Positions 1 through 9,206 of a stretch of 64,000 nucleotides of DNA are shown one piece after another. The number at the start of each line of letters is the position of its first letter. The stretch's first letter is position 1. The notes below the pieces were generated by a model. It was given only the letters and a program-made list of their open reading frames with translations. It had not been told where the DNA came from and did no database searches. The translations under genes and the position numbers were made by a program. Origin of the DNA: an uncultured Sphingomonadaceae bacterium (GTDB lineage: Bacteria; Pseudomonadota; Alphaproteobacteria; Sphingomonadales; Sphingomonadaceae); contig CANLQG010000001.1 in NCBI GenBank assembly GCA_947493195.1, positions 62,001-126,000 on the forward strand. The letters run 5' to 3'.

Positions 1-1
1 G

Positions 2-1450
2 AGCCTTCACGTACGCCTCTTCGCCTGGCTGCCCGCGCTGCCCGGCAGCGGCGTGGACAAGATCCTGACAGCACGGCTGGTAATGCTGGCATGCGAAGCG
101 GTGACGCTGGCAGCCATATACGCCCTTTCCCGCCGGTTCGTTGAGCGGCCCGTCGCTGTCCTTGCAGCGCTGCTCTACCTCTCCGCAGGGTTCGTGCTGC
201 AGCACGGCTTCTCCTTCCGCACCGACCCAATGGCCACGGCCGCTTTGATGAGCGCGCTTGCCATCCTTGGTCGTTGCCGCCTCGGCCTTTTGCCACTCGC
301 CGCTTTCGCCGCGCTGGTCGCCATCGCCGGGATGATCACGATAAAGACCGTGCTCTATGCACCCGCGTTCGTCGGCCTTGCCTGGATGCGCTGGAGCGCC
401 GACGGTTTTTTGCCCGCCACCGCCCTGCGCATGGCGGCTGCCGGTCTGGCTACTGGCGTTGTATTCGCGCTGCTCTACACAGGGCATTCCGCGTCCCTGA
501 CGACCACGACCGAGGGCACGGCCATGGCAGCCTCCGCCTCTCGTTGGATGTTTTTCCTCGGCGTCCCACCGTATTGGCAGATGGGCATCAAGGCGGCGCT
601 GACCGCTCCTGTGCTGTTCCTGCTGGCGCTGGCCGCTCCTTTCGCCATCTGGCGCAGCGGCTTGCCGAAGTCAGCGAAATGGGGCCTGTCCGGCCTCTGG
701 CTGCCGCTGACGCTGCCGCTGTTCTATACGAACACGGCGGCGTACTTTTACGTCTTCATGCTGGCCCCGGTCGCGGTGAGTGTTACCATCGCAGCCCGTG
801 CGCTAGTGTCCCGCTATCCATTGGCGCTCGTCACCGGAGTGCTGGCGTTGCTGGCGACCGGGACATTCCTCATGGAGGACCGCAAGGTCATCCACCGCCA
901 GCGCGCCCTGGTGGAAAGCGCGGAAAGGCTGCTGCCTCCGGGTACTGCCTATTTCGATCACAACGGCATGCTGCCTTCGTTCGTGAAGGCAAATCACCTC
1001 ATGACGCCGTCTTCCATCGACGGCTATCACATCGGCGGGCGCAATGCCTATGTCGAAGCGCTGACGCGCGAACCCGTGCCATTGTTATTGGCGAATGACG
1101 AACTTATCGAAACGTTGCTGGATGGAGGCGAGAGCGCCCTGCTGCCTGACGATACTAAGGCCCTGCGCGAGACCTACGTCCATGCCTGGGGCCCGGTCTG
1201 GCTGGCCGGTTTCGACTTTCGCAGCCGACAGGACAAGACGCTACAAGTTCGTGTTCCGGGCAACTACCGGCTGGAAGGTGCCTCGCTGGCCATCGATGGC
1301 CAGCTCCACCGAGCGGGTGCTGTGGTCAACTTGAAGCGAGGCTTTCACCACTTCGCCGCCGCCGATGGCACGGCCCGGCTGATCTGGCATACCCGCGCAC
1401 CACTACCCGCGCGCGAATGGGACGATGGCCCGCTCTACGTCGGCTTCTGA
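2..1450 (+). CDS. Membrane glycosyltransferase, GT39/ArnT-like (5' end outside window)
   Basis: The reading frame is open to the window edge, so the N-terminus is missing; a GTG at 53 is in frame but falls inside the conserved part. The visible protein is a polytopic membrane protein with about eight hydrophobic segments in the first 290 residues, followed by a soluble C-terminal domain of about 170 residues. That architecture fits dolichyl-phosphate-mannose mannosyltransferase-like (GT39) enzymes, which move a sugar from a polyprenyl-phosphate carrier onto a surface glycan on the periplasmic side. Its neighbours are a flippase and glycosyltransferases, which supports a role in surface polysaccharide. 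Its 3' end overlaps the convergent flippase gene by 16 bp. The family assignment is by overall character; the catalytic N-terminal loop is not in view. Confidence 0.6.
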   Translation, partial: SLHVRLFAWLPALPGSGVDKILTARLVMLACEAVTLAAIYALSRRFVERPVAVLAALLYLSAGFVLQHGFSFRTDPMATAALMSALAILGRCRLGLLPLAAFAALVAIAGMITIKTVLYAPAFVGLAWMRWSADGFLPATALRMAAAGLATGVVFALLYTGHSASLTTTTEGTAMAASASRWMFFLGVPPYWQMGIKAALTAPVLFLLALAAPFAIWRSGLPKSAKWGLSGLWLPLTLPLFYTNTAAYFYVFMLAPVAVSVTIAARALVSRYPLALVTGVLALLATGTFLMEDRKVIHRQRALVESAERLLPPGTAYFDHNGMLPSFVKANHLMTPSSIDGYHIGGRNAYVEALTREPVPLLLANDELIETLLDGGESALLPDDTKALRETYVHAWGPVWLAGFDFRSRQDKTLQVRVPGNYRLEGASLAIDGQLHRAGAVVNLKRGFHHFAAADGTARLIWHTRAPLPAREWDDGPLYVGF

Positions 1451-2685
1451 ACAACCGCGACAACCAGCACGGCGGCACGCAGGGCCCAACCCGCTGCCGT
1501 TGCCAGCAGCACCCCCTCCAGCCCACGCGCCGCATACAGCGGCGAGACCATCACGAGGGTAACTACCACCCCGGCGATGGATGCAAGCACCCCCGGTCGC
1601 ACGCGTCTTCGCAATGCCTGTTCCTGCCAAAATCCCGTCGGCAGCAGGCTCAACCCGCCTATCACGAACGCCCAGGGCAGCAGGTCAGCCGCAGTCCGGT
1701 AAAGCGGACCCAGTAAACCCACAATCACGATATCGCCAAAGCCCAACGCCAGGAGGGCCAGCGAACCGAAGGAACCGATGGAGGCAATCGCGACGAAAAC
1801 GCCGTAGTGCGGCACGCGCGTATCCTTTCGCATGATAGCCCGCGAAAGCACAGGAGGCGCCGCGCCCAGAAACCCCTGCATGGCCAATACCGCGAGGGAG
1901 GCGAATTGCATCACAATCCCCAGCTGGCCCACCTCGGCCAAAGCCGCTCCTTGTCGATCGGCAAGCAGGACCGGCGCGGCATTCAACGCCGCGACGCCCA
2001 GCATTGCGATGCCGATCGGGAGGCCTTGCCTGATGATCGCACGCGCTTCTCCAGGATGGAATCGCGGGCGGGAGAAGCGCACTACCTTCCGCGCGCGCAA
2101 GAACGCGAGAGCACCCTCTACCAGCCAGCTAACCGAATGGAGGGCGATCAACACCAGGATATCGCGTGTCAGGAACAGCACCAACAACCCGAGCGCCACC
2201 TCGGCCAACCGGCAGGCGAGGGTCGTGCGCAAGGCGATTCCGGCCCGCTCCAACCCGATGAATACAGGCCGCGCCCACATGACGATGCCGCGCCCAATCA
2301 CAGCCAGCAGCGACAGGGCCATGCCCATGGCCACTTGCCCCTGCTCGTCCTGGCTCACCGCCAGGACTGCGAGCACCGCGCACGCCACCACTAGCAGCGA
2401 TAGGCGCAGGGCCAGGCTTGTCTCAAGCAGCGGCGTGGCATTCTCCCGGTCGCGGCCCAGCCGCCCGGTCAGGATAATCTCCATGCCCAGAGCGGTTGCC
2501 ATTACAGCAACCATGTAGGCTGCTAGAACATAGCTCCACACGCCGTATTCGTCGGGGCCAAGCGTGCGGGCAATCACTAGCACGTAAATGGCGCGCAGCA
2601 CAGCCTCGGCCCAGTTCGCACCTGTCAGAAACAGGCCATTGCGCACGATGGATCGCACGCCGGGAAAGGCTTTTCTGTTGACCAT
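1435..2685 (-). CDS. Polysaccharide flippase (Wzx/MATE-like membrane protein)
   Basis: 416 residues, almost entirely hydrophobic, with about 12 transmembrane segments and short loops. The N-terminus has the pattern usual in lipopolysaccharide and polysaccharide flippases: NGLFLTGANWAEAVLRAIYV followed by ARTLGPDEYGVWSY. These proteins move lipid-linked oligosaccharide repeat units across the inner membrane for O-antigen or exopolysaccharide assembly. The start at 2685 follows a 136-bp divergent gap to the next glycosyltransferase. Codon use resembles the neighbours. The specific substrate cannot be told from sequence. Confidence 0.8.
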   Translation of the reverse strand: MVNRKAFPGVRSIVRNGLFLTGANWAEAVLRAIYVLVIARTLGPDEYGVWSYVLAAYMVAVMATALGMEIILTGRLGRDRENATPLLETSLALRLSLLVVACAVLAVLAVSQDEQGQVAMGMALSLLAVIGRGIVMWARPVFIGLERAGIALRTTLACRLAEVALGLLVLFLTRDILVLIALHSVSWLVEGALAFLRARKVVRFSRPRFHPGEARAIIRQGLPIGIAMLGVAALNAAPVLLADRQGAALAEVGQLGIVMQFASLAVLAMQGFLGAAPPVLSRAIMRKDTRVPHYGVFVAIASIGSFGSLALLALGFGDIVIVGLLGPLYRTAADLLPWAFVIGGLSLLPTGFWQEQALRRRVRPGVLASIAGVVVTLVMVSPLYAARGLEGVLLATAAGWALRAAVLVVAVVQKPT

Positions 2686-2821
2686 ATGCCTTTCAGACTT
2701 GCTCGACTTGGCCCGCCAAGTCTGTAACCAATACCGCCATGCGGCGCCTCGACAATCACACTGGCCGGTTCATCCACATGCATGATCGCGTTTTACGCCC
2801 AGCCAACCGGCTCACCGAAGG

Positions 2822-3946
2822 ATGAAAGAGCCGGCGGATTTTTCCGGCAAGCGCGTGTTGCTGGGCAGTCATCTCATGTCCGGATTTACCGGAAGCGAGA
2901 TGCATGTTGCAGAACTGGTGAACCATTTTCGCGCGCTTGGCGCCGATGTGTCGTGCCTTGCGCTGGAGGCGGAGGGGCCAATGGCAGAGGAGATGAAAAT
3001 CTCTGGTCAGCCCATCATCAATCCCTGGCAGCTTGCAAACCAGCCGAAACGTTTCGACCTTGTCTGGTCGCATCAGGAAACCGTGTTCCTATGGCTCCAT
3101 GTCGTCCTGGCTGTGAAGGCACGCCGACACCTGCATGGCTTGCTCTCTTGGCAGCACGGGATCGAGGGAATCCCTCTTGTTCCTGCAAGCCTTTCAAGAG
3201 ACAATCTGACTTTTTTGGCGAATTCCGAGGAGACGCGCGACGCGATCGCACAGCAAAGCGGGCGCGGGGACATCGCGGTCATGCCCAATTTCGTACCACA
3301 GGCCTATGCGTCGAACTTGCGGGGCACCTTGCCAGAGCAGCTGGCGCGGGTTGCTGTCGTTTCCAATCATGTGCCGAACGAATTGCTGGCGGCGAAGGAC
3401 TTGCTCGAACAGCGTGGGGTGTCAGTCACCATATTCGGCAAGGGCCATACATACACACGGCTGAACGAAACGACGCTGACCGGATTTGATACCGTCATCA
3501 CCATCGGCAAGACCGTGCAGTACTGCCTGACACAAGGGATTCCTGTCTTCGTCTATGATCGCTTCGGCGGGCCAGGCTTCATGCGGCCTGCCGATGTCCC
3601 GCACCATGGAGCCATGAATTTTTCCGGCCGGTCGGACACAAGCATGCGTGGTGCGAAGGAGCTGGTGGAGGAATTGCTGGAAGAATACCCTCGGGCGCAT
3701 GCGGAGGTAGAGGAATTGCGAACCCTCCACGCCCCTCGCTTTGCGTTGGAAACCTGCGTCAGCGATGCGGTGGGTTCACTCGGCGGTCCCGTCCTGCCCG
3801 CACTCACGGCCAGCGAACGCTTGGCAACGCTGCGGCGTCATTTGCTGAAGCGTCCGCAACCGCTTGTACGCATGGCCGCTCCCAAAATCGCCGCGGCACT
3901 CTCTGGCACCTATGATAGATTCCGCGCGAAGGGCACGGGAAGCTAG
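2822..3946 (+). CDS. Glycosyltransferase, GT4-like
   Basis: 374 residues, soluble. The N-terminal part has a GT-B-like pattern: KRVLLGSHLMSGFTGSEMHV resembles the glycine-rich first loop of GT4 enzymes, followed by a WSHQ segment, and SWQHGIEG and LANSEETRDAI in the places where GT4 proteins have the SWQHG-type loop and the NSxxT start of the hinge. The usual C-terminal E-x7-E motif is not evident, so activity or donor is uncertain; it could be a GT4-related protein of altered chemistry. It stands divergent from the flippase and convergent with the next glycosyltransferase (1 bp apart), inside the polysaccharide cluster. Confidence 0.6.
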   Translation: MKEPADFSGKRVLLGSHLMSGFTGSEMHVAELVNHFRALGADVSCLALEAEGPMAEEMKISGQPIINPWQLANQPKRFDLVWSHQETVFLWLHVVLAVKARRHLHGLLSWQHGIEGIPLVPASLSRDNLTFLANSEETRDAIAQQSGRGDIAVMPNFVPQAYASNLRGTLPEQLARVAVVSNHVPNELLAAKDLLEQRGVSVTIFGKGHTYTRLNETTLTGFDTVITIGKTVQYCLTQGIPVFVYDRFGGPGFMRPADVPHHGAMNFSGRSDTSMRGAKELVEELLEEYPRAHAEVEELRTLHAPRFALETCVSDAVGSLGGPVLPALTASERLATLRRHLLKRPQPLVRMAAPKIAAALSGTYDRFRAKGTGS

Positions 3947-3947
3947 A

Positions 3948-4898
3948 TCAGCCAAGCAAGAAAAACGGCATATTTTTCAGCGCATTGTCGGCCAACAGCC
4001 GGTTCTGCAAGAAGAACGCCTTGCGGCTCGCCCAGTTCATCTGCCCCAGTCGTGCGTAGTTTTGCAGAATAAGCCTGTCCTGTCCGCCCAGGGCATCGCC
4101 ATACCGGTTCACAAAAGCACCAGCCTGCCTGCGCGTGGCTGCCAGCAGTTTCCGCGACCGCCCAAGTGCCTCCCCCGCATTGCTTGCTACGTAACGCAGC
4201 TGGGATAGGGGATCGGCGGCGTTCGCACCCAAGGTGTTGCCTCCATGCTGGCGATAGAGGATCGTCGCATGCGGCACCCAGACCAGCTTTCCCAGACCGG
4301 CCGCCACCAAAGCCAGCCACCAGTCGTGCATGCTCGCTTCTGGCGGAACTGGAAGTGCCTTTGCCCGCAAGGCGGCGTTGCCGAGCGATGCGCACCCGGT
4401 CACGGCATTGTGCATCATCACCTGGCGCAGTTCGCGCCCGCGGGGCAGGCGCGGTCTGCGAGAAAAATCGCGAAAGCTCTCGGCAATCAGGTTCAGACCG
4501 CCGTCCACCACGCGCAGGTCCGAATAGGCCAGGATCGGCATGTCGGCCCCGGCGCTATCCTCTGCCGACTGGACGGCCTTCAGCATTATCGAAAGCTTCT
4601 CGGGCAACCACACGTCGTCCTGATCGCAGCAGGCGAAATAGGGCGCATCGCTGGCTTCCAGCAGGGTCGCAAAGTTCAGCGAGGCGCCAAGACCCGTTCG
4701 CCCGTCCTCAATTATCTCGACAGGTTGGGCAATGCCCCTCGCCCATTCGCGCACGATCGCCAGGGAGTTGTCGCTCGACCCGTCGTCGCGCACCAGCAGG
4801 CGCCAGTCCCTGTGACTTTGCGCCGACAGTGAGGCCAACTGTTCGGGCAGGAACCGTGCCCCGTTATACGTCGCCAGAAGGATGTCGATGCGGCTCAT
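3948..4898 (-). CDS. Glycosyltransferase family 2 (rhamnosyltransferase-like)
   Basis: 316 residues with a GT-A fold signature. The N-terminus reads RIDILLATYNGARFLPEQL, then RDDGSSDNS (nucleotide-sugar binding), then CDQDDVWLPEKL, where the DQDD is the metal-binding DXD of the rhamnosyltransferase-like GT2 group. A frame extends 23 residues upstream, but the ATG at 4898 is preferred: it overlaps the stop of the upstream glycosyltransferase in an ATGA junction (4 bp), which implies translational coupling and co-transcription. Likely role is transfer of one sugar during assembly of a surface polysaccharide at the cytoplasmic face of the inner membrane; the sugar is unknown. Confidence 0.8.
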   Translation of the reverse strand: MSRIDILLATYNGARFLPEQLASLSAQSHRDWRLLVRDDGSSDNSLAIVREWARGIAQPVEIIEDGRTGLGASLNFATLLEASDAPYFACCDQDDVWLPEKLSIMLKAVQSAEDSAGADMPILAYSDLRVVDGGLNLIAESFRDFSRRPRLPRGRELRQVMMHNAVTGCASLGNAALRAKALPVPPEASMHDWWLALVAAGLGKLVWVPHATILYRQHGGNTLGANAADPLSQLRYVASNAGEALGRSRKLLAATRRQAGAFVNRYGDALGGQDRLILQNYARLGQMNWASRKAFFLQNRLLADNALKNMPFFLLG

Positions 4899-6019
4899 AG
4901 TTTCACCGCCTTTTGCAGAACGCCACGCCACTGTGCAACCAGCGCGGGGAAGGAGAACCGCTGGCATAGGTCGGCATGAAGATCGGCAGGCAAATCATCG
5001 CGCTCGTCAGCGAAGCGTTCCAGCGCTGCCAGCAGGGCGTCGGGATCGTTGCCTGGGACCAGGTAGAGCCCCGCCCTGTCACCATCCGCAAGTTCCCTCA
5101 TCGCCGGCGAAGCGCGCGTGATCAGGGGCTTGCCCGCCGCTAGAGCCTGGTAAACCTTGTTGGGGATCACTCGCGCAGCCTTGTCGCTGGTGCCGAAAAT
5201 TCCAAGGCAGATATCAGCCTTCGCCATCAGCCCGGACAGGCGCTCGTAATCGACCCACGGAATGCGGGTTATGTGCGACGCTGCCTGCCGGGAAAGGGCG
5301 GCATCGATACGCGTCGCCTCCTGCCCCTGACCCACGATTGTCCAGTGAAACCCGTGACCCCGTGGATCGAGCGCGGCGGCAATGATGGTATCGATCCCAT
5401 GAAGCGGTATGAACTGGCCGTAGAACAGCACTTCGATGGGACCGCCCCTATCCCTCGCGCTGGAAGTGGCTGCGGGGAATGCCTTTGCTTCTGCGCCGAC
5501 CAAGACGGCACCCAGCTTTGCGTCGGGCACGCCGTGCAGTTCGCCCATCAGCGCGGCGTGGGCCTGCGTGTCCAGCACCACCCGGTCCGCGATCCTGCAT
5601 GCCCGGCTTTCCATCCAGCGCAGCGCCCGCGCCTTCCAGCCCCCTTCCGACGACATTGCCCGGTCACGCGCATAAGTGTCGTAGATCGACAGGAATGCAT
5701 CCCAGACCACTGTTTTTCCGCGTACTTTCGCCAGTGCGGCGAGCAACAGCATGTCGAACAAGCCCATGTAGCCGATCACCACCACGTCGTGCCGCCCTGC
5801 CATAAGATAGCGCGCCGCCAAGACCGGGTAGGCAATCAGCAGCCGGAAGACGATGCCCAGTCTCGCCCTCACGCCGGTCATCACGGACTTGTCTTCCACA
5901 CCGTGCCAGATGCTGAAATGCAGTTCCTGCAACTGCGGATCGATCTGCCGCAGGGACTCGCGCAGCAGGCGCGTACGCGGCTTGCCCAGGTCATAAGTAC
6001 CCAGCAGGACGACCCGCAT
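4895..6019 (-). CDS. Glycosyltransferase family 4 (GT-B)
   Basis: 374 residues starting MRVVLLGTYDLGKPRTR. The frame is open far upstream, but that stretch runs over the cpaF promoter and coding region on the other strand and is an artefact. The C-terminal half has the GT4 donor-site pattern: the EVLFYGQFIPLHGIDTIIAA strand and loop, then GTSDKAARVIPNKVYQALAAGK, equivalent to the E-x7-E region with Lys and a PNK turn, and a final PALVAQW helix. It is first in a two-gene unit with the GT2 gene, which overlaps it by 4 bp. Role: sugar transfer in polysaccharide assembly, donor unknown. Confidence 0.75.
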   Translation of the reverse strand: MRVVLLGTYDLGKPRTRLLRESLRQIDPQLQELHFSIWHGVEDKSVMTGVRARLGIVFRLLIAYPVLAARYLMAGRHDVVVIGYMGLFDMLLLAALAKVRGKTVVWDAFLSIYDTYARDRAMSSEGGWKARALRWMESRACRIADRVVLDTQAHAALMGELHGVPDAKLGAVLVGAEAKAFPAATSSARDRGGPIEVLFYGQFIPLHGIDTIIAAALDPRGHGFHWTIVGQGQEATRIDAALSRQAASHITRIPWVDYERLSGLMAKADICLGIFGTSDKAARVIPNKVYQALAAGKPLITRASPAMRELADGDRAGLYLVPGNDPDALLAALERFADERDDLPADLHADLCQRFSFPALVAQWRGVLQKAVKL

Positions 6020-6094
6020 CGCAGGATTATCGCTGTTCGTCACTGATCCGTATACCCTCGTAACCCGTGCCGAAAGCGATCCTAGGCGTACAAA

Positions 6095-6141
6095 CTTAAC
6101 CAGTTCTTCACCTAAATTCGCAAGAAGCGGTGTGTGGATAA
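6095..6141. promoter_or_regulatory. Putative CtrA-like site and DnaA box upstream of cpaF
   Basis: TTAA at 6095-6098, a 7-base spacer, then TTCA at 6106-6109 is one mismatch from the CtrA consensus TTAA-N7-TTAA. TGTGGATAA at 6133-6141 is the exact reverse complement of the DnaA box TTATCCACA and lies 56 bp before the cpaF start. Both are in the 177-bp gap between the divergent glycosyltransferase and cpaF. Function as regulatory sites is inferred from consensus only. Confidence 0.45.
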
Positions 6142-6196
6142 TCCGCCGAATTCTTGATGAGGACGGCATTGCTGGTTTTTTAGGGGGATTGCGAGG

Positions 6197-7723
6197 ATGA
6201 GCGCATTCGGACGCAAGAGTGGCGCAGGCGGCATGGCCAAGGGTGCCCGTCCGAGCTTTGGCGTGGCAAAGCCCATGCGTGGCGGCGGCCCGAGCCAGGG
6301 TTCGAAGCCCATCCCCGAAGAACAGGGCGGTGATCAGTTTCCGCCCGTCCCCTCCGAAGGGACGCCGGTAGAAGCAGGCAACAACCGCCACGGCGACGCG
6401 ATGAGCCGCCTTGCCGATCGCACGAACGCGACGCACAACAATGTCAGCGAACTCGGCGGTTTCGAGGCCAGCGTTCACAAGATCAAGGAACAGGTGCTGC
6501 CGCGCTTGCTGGAACGCGTCGATCCCGAAGCAGCGGCCACGCTGACCAAGGAAGAGCTTTCCGAGGAATTCCGCCCGATCATCATGGAAGTGCTGGCCGA
6601 GCTGAAGGTCACGCTGAACCGCCGTGAGCAGTTCGCGCTGGAAAAGGTGCTGATCGACGAGTTGCTCGGCTTCGGCCCGCTGGAAGAGCTGCTGGGCGAC
6701 CCCGACGTGTCCGACATCATGGTCAACGGGCCGGACCAGACCTACATTGAAAAGGGCGGCAAGCTCACCCTTGCCCCGATCAAGTTCCGCGACGAGAACC
6801 ATCTGTTCCAGATCGCCCAGCGCATCGTGAATCAGGTCGGACGCCGCGTTGACCAGACCACGCCGCTTGCCGACGCGCGCCTGAAGGACGGTTCACGTGT
6901 GAACGTGATCGTTCCGCCGCTGTCGCTGCGCGGCACCGCGATCTCCATTCGTAAGTTCTCCGAAAAGCCTGTCACCCTGGATAACCTCAAGGGTTGGGGC
7001 TCGATGAACGACAAGATGTGTACCGCGCTCAAGATCGCCGGTGCCTGCCGCATGAATATCGTCATCTCGGGCGGTACGGGTTCGGGTAAGACGACCATGC
7101 TCAATGCCTTGTCGAAGATGATCGACCCGGGCGAGCGCGTGCTGACAATTGAAGACGCTGCCGAACTTCGCCTGCAACAGCCGCACTGGCTGCCGCTGGA
7201 AACGCGCCCGCCCAACCTCGAAGGCCAGGGTGCCATCACCATCGGCGACCTTGTGAAGAACGCCCTGCGTATGCGTCCTGACCGCATCATCCTCGGCGAA
7301 ATTCGCGGCGCGGAGTGTTTCGACCTCCTCGCCGCCATGAACACCGGCCACGACGGTTCCATGTGTACGCTGCACGCCAACAGCCCGCGCGAGTGCCTGG
7401 GCCGGATGGAAAACATGATCCTGATGGGTGACATCAAGATCCCCAAGGAAGCCATTTCTCGCCAGATCGCCGAATCGGTCGACCTGATCGTGCAGGTGAA
7501 GCGCCTTCGCGATGGTTCGCGCCGCACGACCAACGTCACCGAGGTGATCGGCATGGAAGGCGACGTGATCGTGACGCAGGAGCTGTTCAGTTTCGAATAT
7601 CTGGACGAAGGCGACGACGGCAAGATCATCGGCGAACACCGGTCATCCGGCCTGCGCCCCTACACGCTGGAGAAAGCTCGCCAGTTCGGTTTCGACCAGG
7701 CCTATCTGGAAGCTTGCCTCTAG
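6197..7723 (+). CDS. cpaF: CpaF/TadA-type secretion ATPase
   Basis: 508 residues. An N-terminal tail rich in Gly and basic residues (1-90) precedes the conserved CpaF region, with PLEELLGDPDVSDIMVNGPD near 161-180, Walker A GGTGSGKTT near 292-300, the Asp box TIEDAAELRL near 317, a Walker B-like RPDRIILGEIRGAE near 360-373 and the His box TGHDGSMCTLHANSP near 383-397. CpaF hexamers power assembly of tight-adherence (Flp/Tad) pili at the cytoplasmic face of the inner membrane. Here cpaF stands alone: no cpaB, cpaC, cpaE, tadB or tadC is beside it, so the partners must lie elsewhere. The start follows a purine-rich AGGGGG/GAGG stretch. The N-terminal 90 residues look disordered. Confidence 0.92.
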   Translation: MSAFGRKSGAGGMAKGARPSFGVAKPMRGGGPSQGSKPIPEEQGGDQFPPVPSEGTPVEAGNNRHGDAMSRLADRTNATHNNVSELGGFEASVHKIKEQVLPRLLERVDPEAAATLTKEELSEEFRPIIMEVLAELKVTLNRREQFALEKVLIDELLGFGPLEELLGDPDVSDIMVNGPDQTYIEKGGKLTLAPIKFRDENHLFQIAQRIVNQVGRRVDQTTPLADARLKDGSRVNVIVPPLSLRGTAISIRKFSEKPVTLDNLKGWGSMNDKMCTALKIAGACRMNIVISGGTGSGKTTMLNALSKMIDPGERVLTIEDAAELRLQQPHWLPLETRPPNLEGQGAITIGDLVKNALRMRPDRIILGEIRGAECFDLLAAMNTGHDGSMCTLHANSPRECLGRMENMILMGDIKIPKEAISRQIAESVDLIVQVKRLRDGSRRTTNVTEVIGMEGDVIVTQELFSFEYLDEGDDGKIIGEHRSSGLRPYTLEKARQFGFDQAYLEACL

Positions 7724-7736
7724 GCCAGCGGCGCGT

Positions 7737-7967
7737 CTAGCCGCGCAACCAGCCCACGCAGGCAAAGCCCAGCAGGGCGAAGCCCGCAAAGGCCGTCAGG
7801 GCGGCAATGTCGCGCCACGGCATCATGCCCACCCGATCGATATCCTTGCGCTTGCGCCGCCTGCGGTCGCGCCAGGAGGCGAAGGCGGAAATTGTCAGCA
7901 GCGCACCGCCCCACAGGCCATACAGCGTCGCATCGCTGGCAAAGGTGATGAAGTCGGGCGTGTGCAT
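7737..7967 (-). CDS. Small two-helix membrane protein, unknown function
   Basis: 76 residues from an ATG at 7967 (MHTPDFITFASDATLYG); the frame is open 13 residues further upstream. Two hydrophobic helices (about 14-30 and 52-72) flank a very basic loop, WRDRRRRKRKDIDR, which should face the cytoplasm. It is convergent with cpaF, with the two stops 13 bp apart. I do not recognise a family. No ribosome-binding site is convincing for any of the starts, so the exact N-terminus is uncertain. Confidence 0.5.
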   Translation of the reverse strand: MHTPDFITFASDATLYGLWGGALLTISAFASWRDRRRRKRKDIDRVGMMPWRDIAALTAFAGFALLGFACVGWLRG

Positions 7968-8032
7968 CGCGACCGCGCATATGGGAAAGCCGGCGCACGC
8001 TAACAACGCTTGATCGCTTTTGCGCGAGGCCT

Positions 8033-8974
8033 ATGGCACCCGGCATGACTTCCCCCGCGCGCGATGATTCCAGCGACCGGCCCTTGCTGGCTCTGCTCAT
8101 GCGCCTGGCGGGCGTGGCCGGTCTGGCCTTCATGGCAGCGCTGATAAAGCTGGCCTCCGACAGCGGCATTCATATCGCCGAGCTGATCTTCTGGCGCCAG
8201 TTCGTCTCTATCCCGATCCTGCTGGTCTGGGCCATGCTGGCCGGCGGCATCGTGAAGGAACTTTCCACCAGCAGGCCCGGCAAGCATGGAACCCGGGCCT
8301 TGTTCGGCATCGTCGGCATGGTGTTGAATTTCGGCGGCGTGATCCTCTTGCCCCTGGCGGAGGCGACCACGCTGGGTTTCACCGCGCCGATGTTCGCGGT
8401 GCTGCTATCCATCGTGCTGCTGAAGGAAAGCGTCGGCATCTGGCGCTGGTCCGCCGTCGCTGCGGGCTTTGCCGGTATCCTTATCATTTCGCAGCCGGGC
8501 GGCGGGCACCTGCCCCTGTTCGGCGCAGCCGTGGCCCTGGGCGGAGCCTTCATGATCGCGCTGATCGCCATCCAGCTTCGCGACCTTTCTCGCACCGAAA
8601 CCCCACTGACGATCGTATTCTGGTTTGCCGCCTGCTCTTCCGTAGCGGCCTTCCCCTTCATGCTTATCGTCCACGAGCCGCTGTCGGCGTACCAGTGGGG
8701 CCTGGTGATTGGGATCGGCGTTGCGGGGACATGGGGCCAGGTAATGATCACGGCAGCCCTGCGCTTTGGCAAGGTGTCGAGCGTGATCGTGATGGACTAT
8801 TCCAGCATCGTCTGGGCGACCCTTTACGGATGGCTGTTCTTTGCCAACCTGCCCGCGGTAACCACCTGGATCGGCGCGCCGCTGGTCGTGCTGGCAGGGT
8901 TGATCATCAGCTGGCGTGAGCACGTACTGGCGCGCAGGGCCTTCGTGGACCAGCGGCAGGCCACCGGAACCTGA
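8033..8974 (+). CDS. DMT-superfamily transporter (EamA domains)
   Basis: 313 residues, about ten transmembrane segments in two repeats of five, as in EamA/RhaT permeases of the drug/metabolite superfamily. Recognisable features are the start of helix 2 with AELIFWRQFVSIPILL and the end of the first repeat with a PLAEATTLGFTAPMFAVLLS helix typical of the family. These transport small metabolites across the inner membrane; the substrate cannot be predicted. ATG 8033 is preceded by GAGG; a second ATG at 8045 is possible. It is monocistronic and followed by the entericidin pair. Confidence 0.85.
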   Translation: MAPGMTSPARDDSSDRPLLALLMRLAGVAGLAFMAALIKLASDSGIHIAELIFWRQFVSIPILLVWAMLAGGIVKELSTSRPGKHGTRALFGIVGMVLNFGGVILLPLAEATTLGFTAPMFAVLLSIVLLKESVGIWRWSAVAAGFAGILIISQPGGGHLPLFGAAVALGGAFMIALIAIQLRDLSRTETPLTIVFWFAACSSVAAFPFMLIVHEPLSAYQWGLVIGIGVAGTWGQVMITAALRFGKVSSVIVMDYSSIVWATLYGWLFFANLPAVTTWIGAPLVVLAGLIISWREHVLARRAFVDQRQATGT

Positions 8975-9037
8975 AGCCCCGCAATCTGTTTCTACTTCGA
9001 TGGCCTGCCAATGCAGGCCCGGAAGAAGGAACGATCG

Positions 9038-9166
9038 ATGACCCGCAAGATCATTCTGGCAATCGCTGCCAGCGTCATGGCTCTTTCAGCCACTGCCTGC
9101 AATACCGTTCGCGGTGTGGGACAGGATCTTGAATCCGTAGCCGACGGCGTCGACGACGCGACCTGA
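9038..9166 (+). CDS. Entericidin-family lipoprotein 1
   Basis: 42 residues. It has a basic start and hydrophobic signal sequence MTRKIILAIAASVMALSA, then a Cys at 21 preceded by ATA, then the entericidin signature CNTVRGVGQDLESVAD. E. coli EcnA/EcnB are small envelope lipoproteins described as an antidote/toxin pair acting in stationary phase. A good AAGAAGGA ribosome-binding site lies upstream. The gene is too short for most gene callers. It is 40 bp before a second entericidin and probably in one transcript ending at the hairpin at 9361. Which member is toxin-like cannot be said. Confidence 0.85.
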   Translation: MTRKIILAIAASVMALSATACNTVRGVGQDLESVADGVDDAT

Positions 9167-9206
9167 CCGGACCGCGCTTCTCGATCATAGAGTAGGAGCT
9201 CCCCCA

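Noticed and set aside
6020..6802. 261-codon N-terminal extension of the GT4 gene
   Set aside because: It lies over the cpaF promoter and coding region; the family start MRVVLLGTYDLG is at 6019.
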